A program made the position numbers and the translations under genes. The notes below the pieces were generated by a model, which worked only from the letters and a program-made list of their open reading frames with translations, made no database searches and was not told where the DNA came from. Shown here piece after piece: positions 1 to 6,341 of a stretch of 12,845 bases of DNA; within the stretch, counting starts at the first letter, position 1, and the number at the start of each line of letters is the position of its first letter. Origin of the DNA: DATDAH01 sp036525535 (GTDB lineage Bacteria; Actinomycetota; Acidimicrobiia; Acidimicrobiales; DATDAH01); the NCBI GenBank assembly GCA_036525535.1, contig DATDAH010000220.1, forward strand, positions 1-12,845. Direction: 5' to 3'.

Positions 1-339
1 CTGATCATCACCAACGGTGTGGACGTGTTCAACGTGACCCACTTCGGTCGGCGGGCCACGGCCCGCCAGCAGGTCGTCCTGGACTGGATCGGCGGCCAGT
101 GCACCCGCCAAGGCTGCGGTGCGACCCGTCACCTCCAAGTCGATCACCGCATCGACTGGGCCCACACCCACCTCACCGAGCTCCGGGCCCTGGACTGGCT
201 CTGTGTGCCCTGCCACCGTCGCAAGACCCACCAGGGCTGGGCCCTGGTCGACGGGACCGGCCGCCGCCCGATGGTGCCGCCGGAGGACCCGGCACACCCG
301 AAGAACGCCAACGCCCCGCCCGAGGCATCAGCGGCCTGA
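1..339 (+). CDS. HNH endonuclease, C-terminal part (5' end outside window)
   Basis: The reading frame is open from the first base and stops with TGA at 337-339, so this is the last 112 codons of a longer gene. It contains a zinc-binding HNH nuclease domain: Cys34 and Cys39 (counted from the window edge) form the first knuckle, Asp48-His49 lie in the VDHRIDWA motif that carries the catalytic His, and Cys68-x2-Cys71-His72 form the second knuckle. The order CxxxxC, DH, CxxCH is typical of the HNH domain at the C terminus of actinobacterial DUF222 (13E12-repeat) proteins, which are often multicopy. The N-terminal half that would confirm DUF222 is outside the window. The tail after residue 80 is Pro/Ala-rich and probably disordered. 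Cellular role and DNA target are unknown. A free-standing nuclease of a mobile element is an alternative, but nothing mobile is seen beside it. Confidence 0.85.
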   Translation: MIITNGVDVFNVTHFGRRATARQQVVLDWIGGQCTRQGCGATRHLQVDHRIDWAHTHLTELRALDWLCVPCHRRKTHQGWALVDGTGRRPMVPPEDPAHPKNANAPPEASAA

Positions 340-365
340 CCAGCGGCCCGCTGCATACCGGGCAG

Positions 366-371
366 TAGCGT
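366..371 (+). promoter_or_regulatory. Putative -10 box (TAGCGT) of the SDR gene
   Basis: TAGCGT matches TANNNT and lies 8 nt before the ATG at 380. This places the likely transcription start at or just before the start codon. No Shine-Dalgarno sequence is present and no clear TTG-type -35 box is seen. It belongs to a recurring pattern in this window. Confidence 0.5.
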
Positions 372-379
372 CGCTCGCC

Positions 380-1168
380 ATGACTCCTACGTGGACGCGG
401 GCGCTGGTGACCGGCGCCTCCAGTGGCATCGGTGAGGTCATCGTCCGGCGCTTGGCGGCCGAGGGCACCGATCTCGTCGTCGTGGCTCGTGACCGCAAGC
501 GGCTGGAGGCCTTGGCCAAGGAGCTCTCGACGAGCCACGGCGTGGCGGTCGAGGTCCTGCGGGCCGACCTCAGCAAGAAGGCGAGCGTGACCTCCGTGGT
601 GGAGCGATTGCAGGATGAGACCGCGGTGGTCGACTTCTTGGTCAACAACGCCGGCTTCGGCACCTACGGGCCGTTCATCGACCTGGATCCCGACGAGGAG
701 GCCCGCGAGATCGAGGTCAACTGTCAGGCCCTCGTCCGGCTCTGCCACGCCGCCGCCCCCGGCATGGTCCGCCGCCGGCACGGGACTGTCCTGAACGTGT
801 CGTCTCTGGCCGCCCGAGCGGCCACACCCAACAACGCGGTCTACGCGGCCACCAAGGCCTTCGTCAGCCACTTCTCCGATGCCCTTCACGAGGAGCTGCG
901 GAAGAGTGATGTGACCGTCACCGTCATCGAGCCCGGCTTCACGCGCACCGAGTTCCAGGCCCGAGCCGGCCTCACCGAGGATGCCGGCATGCCCGACTTC
1001 GTCTGGCAGACCGCCGAGGAGGTGGCCGACGCCGCCATCGAAGGGGCGAGAGCGGGCAAGGCCCTCGTCGTCCCCGGCGCCCACAACCTCGTCGCCGCCG
1101 GTCTGTCCGGCCTGATGCCCCGCAATGCCCGCCGCCGCGCCGTGGCGATGATGTCCGGCCGGTTCTAG
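380..1168 (+). CDS. Short-chain dehydrogenase/reductase (classical SDR)
   Basis: A 262-residue NAD(P)-dependent oxidoreductase of usual length for a classical SDR. Visible motifs are the Rossmann nucleotide-binding TGASSGIG at residues 11-18, an acidic ADL at 62-64, NNAG at 89-92, the catalytic Ser in NVSS (about 141-142) and the catalytic Tyr155-x3-Lys159. EPGF at 184-187 follows the active site as usual. The stretch from NNAGFG to the Ser resembles the DltE/YqjQ-like SDR branch; the substrate cannot be read from sequence. Arg37 after the second strand suggests, weakly, NADP preference. The frame is open further upstream, but that would overlap the HNH gene with a non-SDR, Arg/Pro-rich extension, so ATG 380 is chosen; a -10-like box 8 nt upstream supports it. 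The stop TAG shares CTAG with the stop of the convergent gene. Confidence 0.95.
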   Translation: MTPTWTRALVTGASSGIGEVIVRRLAAEGTDLVVVARDRKRLEALAKELSTSHGVAVEVLRADLSKKASVTSVVERLQDETAVVDFLVNNAGFGTYGPFIDLDPDEEAREIEVNCQALVRLCHAAAPGMVRRRHGTVLNVSSLAARAATPNNAVYAATKAFVSHFSDALHEELRKSDVTVTVIEPGFTRTEFQARAGLTEDAGMPDFVWQTAEEVADAAIEGARAGKALVVPGAHNLVAAGLSGLMPRNARRRAVAMMSGRF

Positions 1169-1701
1169 ATCGCCGGTAGCCCGTCGATGCTCGCCGAGTT
1201 GCGTTCGGACCAGTAGGCCTCGATCTCGTCCGGGCCCTTCTTCTCGGCCCATGCGGTCAGGGCTCGGCGGTCGCCCTCGTAGGCCATGAGGGGGACGCCG
1301 TAGCCGCACGACGTGGCGATCCTGTCGAGCGCGACGGTGATGACGCTGCGGACCCCGGGAAGGTCAGCGAAGCCACTGCGTAGGGCGTCGAAGTCGGCGG
1401 CGCCGGGCCGATGCACCGTGCCCGTGCCCTGGAGGCGAAGGATGCGAGGCGCTCCAGTGAAGGCACACAGCAGGAGGCAGATCCGGCCGTTCTGCTGCAC
1501 GTGGGCGATGGTCTCGGCCCCGCTGCCGGTCAGGTCGAGGTAGGCGACGGTCCGAGGCCCGAGGACACGGAGGCCGTCGAGGCCCTTGGGAGAGAGGTTG
1601 ACGTGACCGTCGTCGCCGGACGGCGCCGTGGCCACGAAGAACACGTGCTGTTCGCCGATCCACTCGACGAATGGCTCCAGGGACTCGTGCTCGTCGGCCA
1701 T
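1165..1701 (-). CDS. PNPOx-like split-barrel flavin/F420-binding family protein
   Basis: A 178-residue cytosolic protein of the pyridoxamine 5'-phosphate oxidase-like (putative_PNPOx) family. The N-terminal FFVATAPSGDDGHVNLSPKG (residues 21-40) is the first strand pair of the split barrel. A second conserved block, GSGAETIAHVQQNGRICL (59-76) followed by the strand ending GTGTV, lies where family members contact FMN or F420. The C-terminal part (SCGYGVPLM near 131-139, then YEGDR and WAEKKG) is typical of one actinobacterial subgroup. True PNPOx activity should not be assumed; members include oxidases, reductases and flavin/haem-binding proteins, and the substrate is unknown. It lies 9 nt downstream of glpX on the same strand but has its own -10-like box overlapping the glpX stop. 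Its TAG stop overlaps the convergent SDR stop through CTAG. Confidence 0.88.
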   Translation of the reverse strand: MADEHESLEPFVEWIGEQHVFFVATAPSGDDGHVNLSPKGLDGLRVLGPRTVAYLDLTGSGAETIAHVQQNGRICLLLCAFTGAPRILRLQGTGTVHRPGAADFDALRSGFADLPGVRSVITVALDRIATSCGYGVPLMAYEGDRRALTAWAEKKGPDEIEAYWSERNSASIDGLPAI

Positions 1702-1707
1702 GGCCCG

Positions 1708-1713
1708 AGCCTA
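1708..1713 (-). promoter_or_regulatory. Putative leaderless -10 box (TAGGCT) fused to the glpX stop codon
   Basis: On the minus strand TAGGCT lies exactly 6 nt before the ATG (1701-1699) of the PNPOx-like gene. Its first three bases are the TAG stop codon of glpX. No Shine-Dalgarno sequence precedes the ATG. The spacing predicts transcription starting at the A of ATG. Confidence 0.6.
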
Positions 1714-2706
1714 CGAACCGAGGGCGGTGTACTCCTTGAGCTTGGCCGCCTTGTGGCGACCGTTGACCACGCGCACGGTGCCGCTCTTCGAGCGCATGAC
1801 CAGCGATTCGGTGAAGACCGAGTCGCCGGCGAAGTGCACGCCCTTGAGCAGCTCGCCGTCGGTGATGCCGGTGGCGGCGAAGAAGCAGTTGTCCCCCGCC
1901 ACCATGTCGTCGATCGACAGGACGCGGTCGAGGTCGTAGCCCGCATCGATGGCCGCCTGGCGCTCGTCGTCGTTGCGCGGCCAGAGGCGCCCCTGCTGCT
2001 CGCCCCCCATGCACTTGAGAGCGGCCGCGGTGATGACCCCCTCCGGGGTGCCGCCGATGCCGAACAGGATGTCGGCGCCGGAGTCGGGCCAGGCGGTGGA
2101 GATGGCCCCGGCCACATCGCCGTCCGGGATGAGGCGGATCCGGGCCCCGGCCCCTCGGATCTCGGCCACGAGGTCGTCGTGGCGGGGGCGGTCCAGGACC
2201 ACGGCGGTGACCTCGCGGACGGACTCGCCCTTGGCCGCGGCGACTGCCTGCAGGTTCTCGGTGACCGACAGCTCGAGGGACACCCGGCCCTTGGCCTCCG
2301 GGCCGACGGCGATCTTCTCCATGTAGACGCACGGGCCCGGGTCGAACATCGTGCCCCGCTCGGACACGGCGATCACGGCCAGGGCGTTGCCCCGACCGAG
2401 GGCGGTCAGGGTGGTGCCGTCGATGGGATCGACGGCGATGTCGGTCTGTGGCGGCGAGCCGTCCCCGATGGCCTCGCCGTTGAACAGCATCGGGGCCTCG
2501 TCCTTCTCCCCCTCCCCGATGACGACGACGCCGTCCATGGGGACGCTGTTGAGCACGTGGCGCATGGCGTCCACCGCGGCCCCGTCGGCGCCCTCCTTGT
2601 CGCCCCGGCCCATCCACCGCGAGCCAGCCAGCGCGGCGGCCTCCGTGACTCGGACCAGCTCGAGCGCAAGGTTCCGGTCGGGCAGTTCGCGTCGTTCATC
2701 GGCCAT
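1711..2706 (-). CDS. glpX: Class II fructose-1,6-bisphosphatase GlpX
   Basis: A 331-residue GlpX-type phosphatase that hydrolyses fructose 1,6-bisphosphate to fructose 6-phosphate in gluconeogenesis; some relatives also use sedoheptulose 1,7-bisphosphate. The length matches the family. Metal and phosphate-binding signatures of the Li-sensitive phosphatase fold are clear: GEGEKDEAPML at 64-74 and DPIDGTT at 93-99. Further family blocks are LDRPRHDDLV (171-180), FGIGGTPEGV (215-224) and GDNCFFAATGITDG (271-284). Class II enzymes are the usual FBPase in actinobacteria. ATG 2706 is chosen because a TAACGT box sits 6 nt upstream, giving a predicted leaderless mRNA. It is divergent from the duplicated protein at 2733 with only 26 bp between the two start codons, so the promoters must interpenetrate. 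Confidence 0.97.
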   Translation of the reverse strand: MADERRELPDRNLALELVRVTEAAALAGSRWMGRGDKEGADGAAVDAMRHVLNSVPMDGVVVIGEGEKDEAPMLFNGEAIGDGSPPQTDIAVDPIDGTTLTALGRGNALAVIAVSERGTMFDPGPCVYMEKIAVGPEAKGRVSLELSVTENLQAVAAAKGESVREVTAVVLDRPRHDDLVAEIRGAGARIRLIPDGDVAGAISTAWPDSGADILFGIGGTPEGVITAAALKCMGGEQQGRLWPRNDDERQAAIDAGYDLDRVLSIDDMVAGDNCFFAATGITDGELLKGVHFAGDSVFTESLVMRSKSGTVRVVNGRHKAAKLKEYTALGS

Positions 2707-2712
2707 CCGGCG

Positions 2713-2718
2713 ACGTTA
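2713..2718 (-). promoter_or_regulatory. Putative leaderless -10 box (TAACGT) of glpX
   Basis: TAACGT on the minus strand ends 6 nt before the glpX ATG (2706-2704), the same spacing as at four other genes here. It overlaps by 2 bp a TACCGT box facing the other way (2717-2722). Confidence 0.6.
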
Positions 2719-2722
2719 CCGT
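2717..2722 (+). promoter_or_regulatory. Putative -10 box (TACCGT) of the duplicated acidic protein gene
   Basis: TACCGT matches TANNNT and lies 10 nt before ATG 2733, which predicts a leader of only a few bases. There is no Shine-Dalgarno sequence. It overlaps the divergent glpX -10 box, so both polymerases would melt the same DNA. Confidence 0.4.
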
Positions 2723-2732
2723 CCACCCCTGT

Positions 2733-3434
2733 ATGGAAGAGCAGCCGAGTGAGCCGACCGCGAGCGATCACGCCGAAGTGGACTACGAGCTCGACGAGTG
2801 GTCGACCGAGTCCCGGGAGCTGCTCGACCGGCTCCTGACCACGAACGACGTGAACCACGCCTGGCAGGGGGGCACCCTCTCGGTGGCGGTCGACGACCAG
2901 GGGATGGTCGAGGAGCTGATCGGTGAGGTCGAGGCGACCCTGCTGCCTGCGCTCGACCCCGAGGCCGAGAAGGTGGTCTACGAAGTGGCCGAGTGGTCGC
3001 CCGAGGACCGGGCCGACCTCACCGACGCCCTGGCCGACGAGGGCGTCCGGTACGTGTTCGACGACATGGGCGATCTCGTGGTCGAGGCCATCGACGAGGA
3101 CCGGGTCGACACCCTCATCGACGAGCTGACCGATGGGGAGGACGTCGTCGACGAGGACATCCCCGAGGCCACCGAGGTCCTGTCCGGGCTCTTCGTGGCC
3201 GCCGACAAGCTGCGCAAGAGCCCCCGGGACGGCAAGGCCATCCTCGCCGCCCGCGAGCAGGCCGAGGCCGTCATCGCCCTGCCCGCGCCCTACGGCTTCG
3301 AGCGCCGCACCTGGGCCCAGGTCGGCCTGCGGGCGGGGGCCCTGCGGGTCCTGCTGGAGGAGGACGCCCCCGACGACGAGGTCGTGAGCGAGGCCGCCGA
3401 AGCGCTCCGCGACCTCCTCCACCCGATGGTCTAG
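2733..3434 (+). CDS. Acidic protein with an internal ~52-residue duplication, function unknown
   Basis: A 233-residue, strongly acidic, soluble protein with no signal peptide or membrane segment. Residues 16-67 and 81-133 are diverged copies of one module: both begin with a V-x-Y-E-x-x-EWS motif, continue with two short helices and a beta strand pair (TLSVAV and DLVVEAI), and end in a helix of the type (M/R)V-x-x-LI-x-E. The pattern beta-alpha-beta-alpha looks like a small ferredoxin-like or ACT/SPOR-sized fold, but this is only inferred. The C-terminal third (about 145-233) is helical and contains ALPAPYGFERRTW, followed by Ala/Glu-rich helices. I do not recognise a named function; similar proteins are, from memory, found in Acidimicrobiia. 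It is divergent from glpX and 43 nt upstream of the J-domain gene, which has its own -10-like box. Confidence 0.85.
   Translation: MEEQPSEPTASDHAEVDYELDEWSTESRELLDRLLTTNDVNHAWQGGTLSVAVDDQGMVEELIGEVEATLLPALDPEAEKVVYEVAEWSPEDRADLTDALADEGVRYVFDDMGDLVVEAIDEDRVDTLIDELTDGEDVVDEDIPEATEVLSGLFVAADKLRKSPRDGKAILAAREQAEAVIALPAPYGFERRTWAQVGLRAGALRVLLEEDAPDDEVVSEAAEALRDLLHPMV
2778..3131 (+). repeat. Tandem module duplication inside the acidic protein
   Basis: Copy A is 2778-2933 (residues 16-67) and copy B is 2973-3131 (residues 81-133), with a 13-residue linker. They align over their full length with about one single-residue gap and share Y, E, EWS, the central Asp/Gly turn and the closing LI-x-E positions. 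The DNA itself is strongly diverged, so the duplication is old. Confidence 0.75.
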
Positions 3435-3465
3435 AGCGCGAGGGACGAGCCGCGCCCCCCACAGG

Positions 3466-3471
3466 TAGCTT
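3466..3471 (+). promoter_or_regulatory. Putative leaderless -10 box (TAGCTT) of the J-domain gene
   Basis: TAGCTT ends exactly 6 nt before GTG 3478. No Shine-Dalgarno sequence is present. The same hexamer with the same spacing precedes the crotonase gene at 9076. Confidence 0.6.
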
Positions 3472-3477
3472 GACGCC

Positions 3478-4188
3478 GTGATCCTGGCGGAGTTGGAGGT
3501 CTTCCACTCGCGCCCGATCGCGCCCACCAGGCGGGTCGCGCTCGGCCGCCAGCACCTGCCCCTCCATCCCGCACCGGGCTTCGGCGGCATCCTCCTCGGG
3601 GGGATCGCGGCCGCCCACATCGGGGGCCTCGACCCCGATCTCGTGCCCGACCTCCATCGCCTCATCGACCATGTGGAGCACGGGCGCCGGGTCGCCCAAC
3701 CCCGACTGCGCTACCGGTTCCAGACGGACCGCATCGGTCTGACCAGGAGCCGGCTCCGCCTGCTCGGCGACGGCGAGCAGATGCGCTTCGACTTCGACGC
3801 CAAGGCGGCCCCCGCCCAGTATCTGCTCGGCGCGGTCTACGCCGGCGCCGCTCTGCCCTTCGCTGACCGCCGGGCCGTCCTCAACGCCGTGCGCAAGGGC
3901 CTGCGCTGGCGGGGCCCGGTCGACGCCGGCCTCATCGCCGCGCTCGGTGGGGTCACGGGACCGGGCGCTTGGTCGCCTGAGGCCTTCGAAGACCCCGTGC
4001 GCTGGGCCCTTGGCGTGCTGGGCTTCGCCCACGGCACCGACGGTGCGTTGGATCGTCGTCGCATCCAAAGGCGGTTCCGGGAGCAGGCCCGCGACGCCCA
4101 CCCCGACCACGGCGGCGCCACGCTCGGTGCAGCCGAGCGCCTGTCCGACCTGGCCGAGGCCCGCCGGATCCTGCTCGAGTCGGCGTGA
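3478..4188 (+). CDS. Protein with a C-terminal J-domain (DnaJ-like), N-terminal region of unknown function
   Basis: A 236-residue cytosolic protein. The C-terminal 50 residues form a J-domain-like helical hairpin: a basic helix II (RRRIQRRFREQARDAHPD, about 193-210), the diagnostic HPD tripeptide at 208-210, which stimulates Hsp70 ATPase, then a Gly loop and helix III ending near residue 234. Residues 1-185 match no family I can name; they contain a Gly-rich FGGILLGGIAAAHIGG stretch (35-50) that is too short and interrupted to call a membrane segment, and an Arg-rich middle. J-domains are more often N-terminal, so this is a DnaJ-recruiting adaptor, not a DnaJ chaperone; no Cys zinc fingers are present. 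GTG 3478 is chosen for its leaderless -10 box. Its TGA overlaps the GTG of the hydrolase by four bases, so the two are translationally coupled. Confidence 0.85.
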   Translation: MILAELEVFHSRPIAPTRRVALGRQHLPLHPAPGFGGILLGGIAAAHIGGLDPDLVPDLHRLIDHVEHGRRVAQPRLRYRFQTDRIGLTRSRLRLLGDGEQMRFDFDAKAAPAQYLLGAVYAGAALPFADRRAVLNAVRKGLRWRGPVDAGLIAALGGVTGPGAWSPEAFEDPVRWALGVLGFAHGTDGALDRRRIQRRFREQARDAHPDHGGATLGAAERLSDLAEARRILLESA

Positions 4189-4748
4189 AGCCGGGGGCGC
4201 TCCTGCTGACGCCGGGCGCGGGGTCCAACCGGGACAACCCGTCGCTGGTCGCCCTCGAGGCGGCGGTCGCCCCTCTGCCGGCCGCCCGCATCGACTTCCC
4301 CTACCGCAAGGAGGGGCGCAAGGCCCCCGACCGTGCGCCCAAGCTGATCGCCTGCGTGAACGAGGAGGCCGCCGCGTTGGCTGACTCGGCGGGCGTCACG
4401 CCGGCCTCGCTCGTCCTGGGAGGACGCTCGATGGGCGGCCGCATGTGCTCGCTGGCGGTGGCCGACGGGTTGCCCGCGGCCGGACTGGTCCTCATCTGCT
4501 ACCCGCTGCACCCGCCGGGGAAGCCCGAGAACCTGCGGGTCGACCACTTCCCCCAACTCGACCTGCCCTGCCTGTTCGTCTCCGGCACGAAGGACCCCTT
4601 CGGGACGCCCGACGAGTTCGCCGAGCACCTGCCGAGCATCCCGGGCGAGGTGACCGTGCACTGGATCGAGAACAAGGGCCACGACCTCAAGAACGCCGAG
4701 CCCGAGATCGTCGACACGGTCACGACCTGGCTGGCGACCCTGAGCTGA
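4185..4748 (+). CDS. Small alpha/beta hydrolase (KANL3/TEX30 or dienelactone-hydrolase type)
   Basis: A 187-residue alpha/beta hydrolase, near the lower size limit of the fold. The nucleophile elbow GGRSMGGR (79-86) carries Ser82; the acid is Asp137 in SGTKDPFG and the His is His166 in NKGHDLKN, giving a complete triad in the expected order. An early oxyanion-loop motif TPGAGSNRDNPS (9-20), RIDFPYR (35-41) and CYPLHPPGKPE (105-115) match the small hydrolase group that includes TEX30 and KANL3. There is no signal peptide and no large lid domain, so the substrate is probably a small ester or thioester, but it is not predictable. The GTG start lies inside the stop of the J-domain gene (GTGA overlap), so it is the second gene of a two-gene unit. 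It ends 7 bp from the convergent MFS gene. Confidence 0.9.
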   Translation: MKPGALLLTPGAGSNRDNPSLVALEAAVAPLPAARIDFPYRKEGRKAPDRAPKLIACVNEEAAALADSAGVTPASLVLGGRSMGGRMCSLAVADGLPAAGLVLICYPLHPPGKPENLRVDHFPQLDLPCLFVSGTKDPFGTPDEFAEHLPSIPGEVTVHWIENKGHDLKNAEPEIVDTVTTWLATLS

Positions 4749-4755
4749 GGGCGGG

Positions 4756-6186
4756 CTAGGCGGCCTGGCCCTCGGGGCGGTCCTCGGGGTTGATGTCCTC
4801 GAGGGCGAGGTGGGCGGTCTCGGGGTAGGCCACCACGATCAGCACGGCCAGCAGGGCGGGGCCGATGGCGACGACCGGTATCGCCGCGGCGATGCCCCCC
4901 GACCGGTCCGAGAGGGTGCCGACGATCAGCAGGCCGAGGGCCGATCCGGTCACGCCGAGCACGGTGATCAGGCCGTTGGCCCGGCCCCGGGCGGTGGTGG
5001 CGAAGAGCTCCGGACCATAGACGCCCAGGGCAGGAACGGCGGCGGCCCCGATGATGCCGCCGGCGACCGACAGCGCCCACAGGGCCCAACCCTGGCTCTG
5101 GTACATCGCCACCGTCAGGGCGACGCCGCCGGCCATGGCCACGGCCCCGACGAGGCGGCGCCCCCGACGGTCGGCCAGGCGGCCGCCGATCACGATGCCG
5201 ATGAAGGCCGGCGTGTTGGTGAGAAGGGTGAACGCGGCGATGCGGGCCGCCGAGAAGCCCAGGTCATCCCGGAGGAAGTCGTTCATGAACTGGCTGGCCG
5301 GGGCCACGAAGATCGAGCCGAGGAAGGCCGACGCGGCCAGGAGCCAGAGGCGAGCGGCGTGGGCCTTGACCGGAGGGCGTTCGATGGCGGCGGCGAAGCG
5401 CTCCGACTCGGGCAACCCCCGGACCACCACGCGGGTGAACGGGATGCCCACCAGGGGGACCAGGTAGAGCAGTCGCCAGGCCTGCTCGCCGAGGTCGGCG
5501 AGAGGCAGCAGCCAGACCGCCATCCCCGCGCCCAGGGCCCCGGTCAGAGCCAGGATGCTGACCGTCCAGGCCCGGGAGTTCCGGGGGACGAGCTCGGCGG
5601 CCAGGATGGCGATGAGCAGGGCCAATGCCGTCGAGAGCCCCCGAGCGAGCGTCTGGCTGATGCCGAGGCCGACGAGGTTGGGGGCGAGGGCCCCGGTGGC
5701 CGCGAGGGCGCACGCCCCATAGGCGCTGACCAGGATCAACCGCCGCCTCCCCCGCCGGTCGGCCGCCGCCACCAGGACGAGGGCCAGGAGCACGCCGACC
5801 CGGGTGGCGGCCAGCGCTGCGCCCTGGGCCTGGTCCGAGGCGCCGAACTCGTCGGCGGCGAAGGTGATGGTCTGGGCGATGAGCGTGCCCGTGTACCCCG
5901 CGATCAGGGTGAGGGCGCACAGGCTGTCGAGGGCGAGGGCGGTGTCGGCATCGATGCGGTCCGGCGGCATCCACCACGCCGAGTCGGGGCTCGGGCGGGC
6001 CAGGCGACGGCGCACCGGGACCCGGAAGATCCAGCCCCAACCGGGGATGGCGAGCTCGTAGGTGATCTGCTCGGTCACCCTCAGGCCGCCCTCGATGGCC
6101 TCGGTCGCGACCGTGCGCTCGTAGTCCCAGAACGGTCCCTCGGCGCATCCGAAGCGATCCGGGCCCTCCGCCGCCTCGGCGACCAT
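4756..6186 (-). CDS. MFS transporter with a cytoplasmic N-terminal extension
   Basis: From ATG 6186 this encodes 476 residues: about 85 soluble residues, then roughly 12 hydrophobic segments. MFS motif A is present twice: ADRRGRRRLI after TM2 in the first half and GGRLADRRGRRLVG in the second half, as expected after internal duplication. The C-terminal tail is acidic (ALEDINPEDRPEGQ). The family resembles sugar/metabolite-type MFS permeases; the substrate is unknown. The frame stays open upstream of 6186 with sensible protein sequence (TTVHLFDPHDAEDQGRL) but with no ATG/GTG/TTG. A strong GGGAGGG Shine-Dalgarno at 6293-6287 points to codon 6279-6277, which is GTC. The native N terminus is therefore probably about 31 residues longer, with either a non-standard start or a GTG-to-GTC change. 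It is divergent from murA. Confidence 0.9.
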   Translation of the reverse strand: MVAEAAEGPDRFGCAEGPFWDYERTVATEAIEGGLRVTEQITYELAIPGWGWIFRVPVRRRLARPSPDSAWWMPPDRIDADTALALDSLCALTLIAGYTGTLIAQTITFAADEFGASDQAQGAALAATRVGVLLALVLVAAADRRGRRRLILVSAYGACALAATGALAPNLVGLGISQTLARGLSTALALLIAILAAELVPRNSRAWTVSILALTGALGAGMAVWLLPLADLGEQAWRLLYLVPLVGIPFTRVVVRGLPESERFAAAIERPPVKAHAARLWLLAASAFLGSIFVAPASQFMNDFLRDDLGFSAARIAAFTLLTNTPAFIGIVIGGRLADRRGRRLVGAVAMAGGVALTVAMYQSQGWALWALSVAGGIIGAAAVPALGVYGPELFATTARGRANGLITVLGVTGSALGLLIVGTLSDRSGGIAAAIPVVAIGPALLAVLIVVAYPETAHLALEDINPEDRPEGQAA

Positions 6187-6286
6187 CGGGTCGTCCCGGG
6201 GCGCGTGCAGGGCAGCCAGTCGACCCTGGTCCTCAGCGTCGTGCGGATCGAAGAGGTGAACAGTCGTGACGGTGCTGACGGTCGAA

Positions 6287-6293
6287 CCCTCCC
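6287..6293 (-). promoter_or_regulatory. Strong Shine-Dalgarno (GGGAGGG) before a GTC codon, MFS gene
   Basis: On the minus strand GGGAGGG is followed by 7 nt and then GTC (6279-6277), in frame with the MFS transporter 31 codons upstream of its first canonical start. The spacing is right for translation initiation, but GTC is not a normal start codon. Confidence 0.5.
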
Positions 6294-6326
6294 GAGAGAC
6301 CGGTCGGCCGGGTCGCGGCCGCCGGG

Positions 6327-6332
6327 AGCATA
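6327..6332 (-). promoter_or_regulatory. Putative -10 box (TATGCT) of the MFS gene
   Basis: TATGCT on the minus strand would start transcription near 6320, leaving a leader of about 40 nt up to the GTC codon at 6279 and including the Shine-Dalgarno sequence at 6293-6287. It overlaps the murA -10 box on the other strand by four bases. Confidence 0.45.
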
Positions 6333-6334
6333 CT
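6329..6334 (+). promoter_or_regulatory. Putative -10 box (CATACT) of murA
   Basis: CATACT lies 7 nt before GTG 6342 and keeps the conserved A at position 2 and T at position 6. It predicts a leaderless or near-leaderless murA mRNA and excludes the in-frame GTG at 6336, which would be upstream of the transcription start. Confidence 0.5.
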
Positions 6335-6341
6335 GGTGGCC

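Noticed and set aside
1..339. HNH gene as evidence of a mobile element or homing endonuclease
   Set aside because: No inverted repeats, transposase, integrase or intron features are nearby. DUF222-type HNH genes are common single chromosomal genes in actinobacteria.
119..379. Longer N terminus for the SDR gene
   Set aside because: The extension overlaps the HNH gene in another frame, is Arg/Pro/Thr-rich, and precedes the normal SDR N terminus. A -10 box lies between it and ATG 380.
1411..2838. Plus-strand open frame (475 codons) antisense to glpX and the PNPOx-like gene
   Set aside because: It is the antisense shadow of two genes with strong family motifs; His/Gly/Val-rich composition without structure.
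4741..4790. Possible terminator between the hydrolase and the MFS gene
   Set aside because: Only 4-5 bp GC arms can be paired, with no U-tract. Such pairings are expected by chance in this composition.
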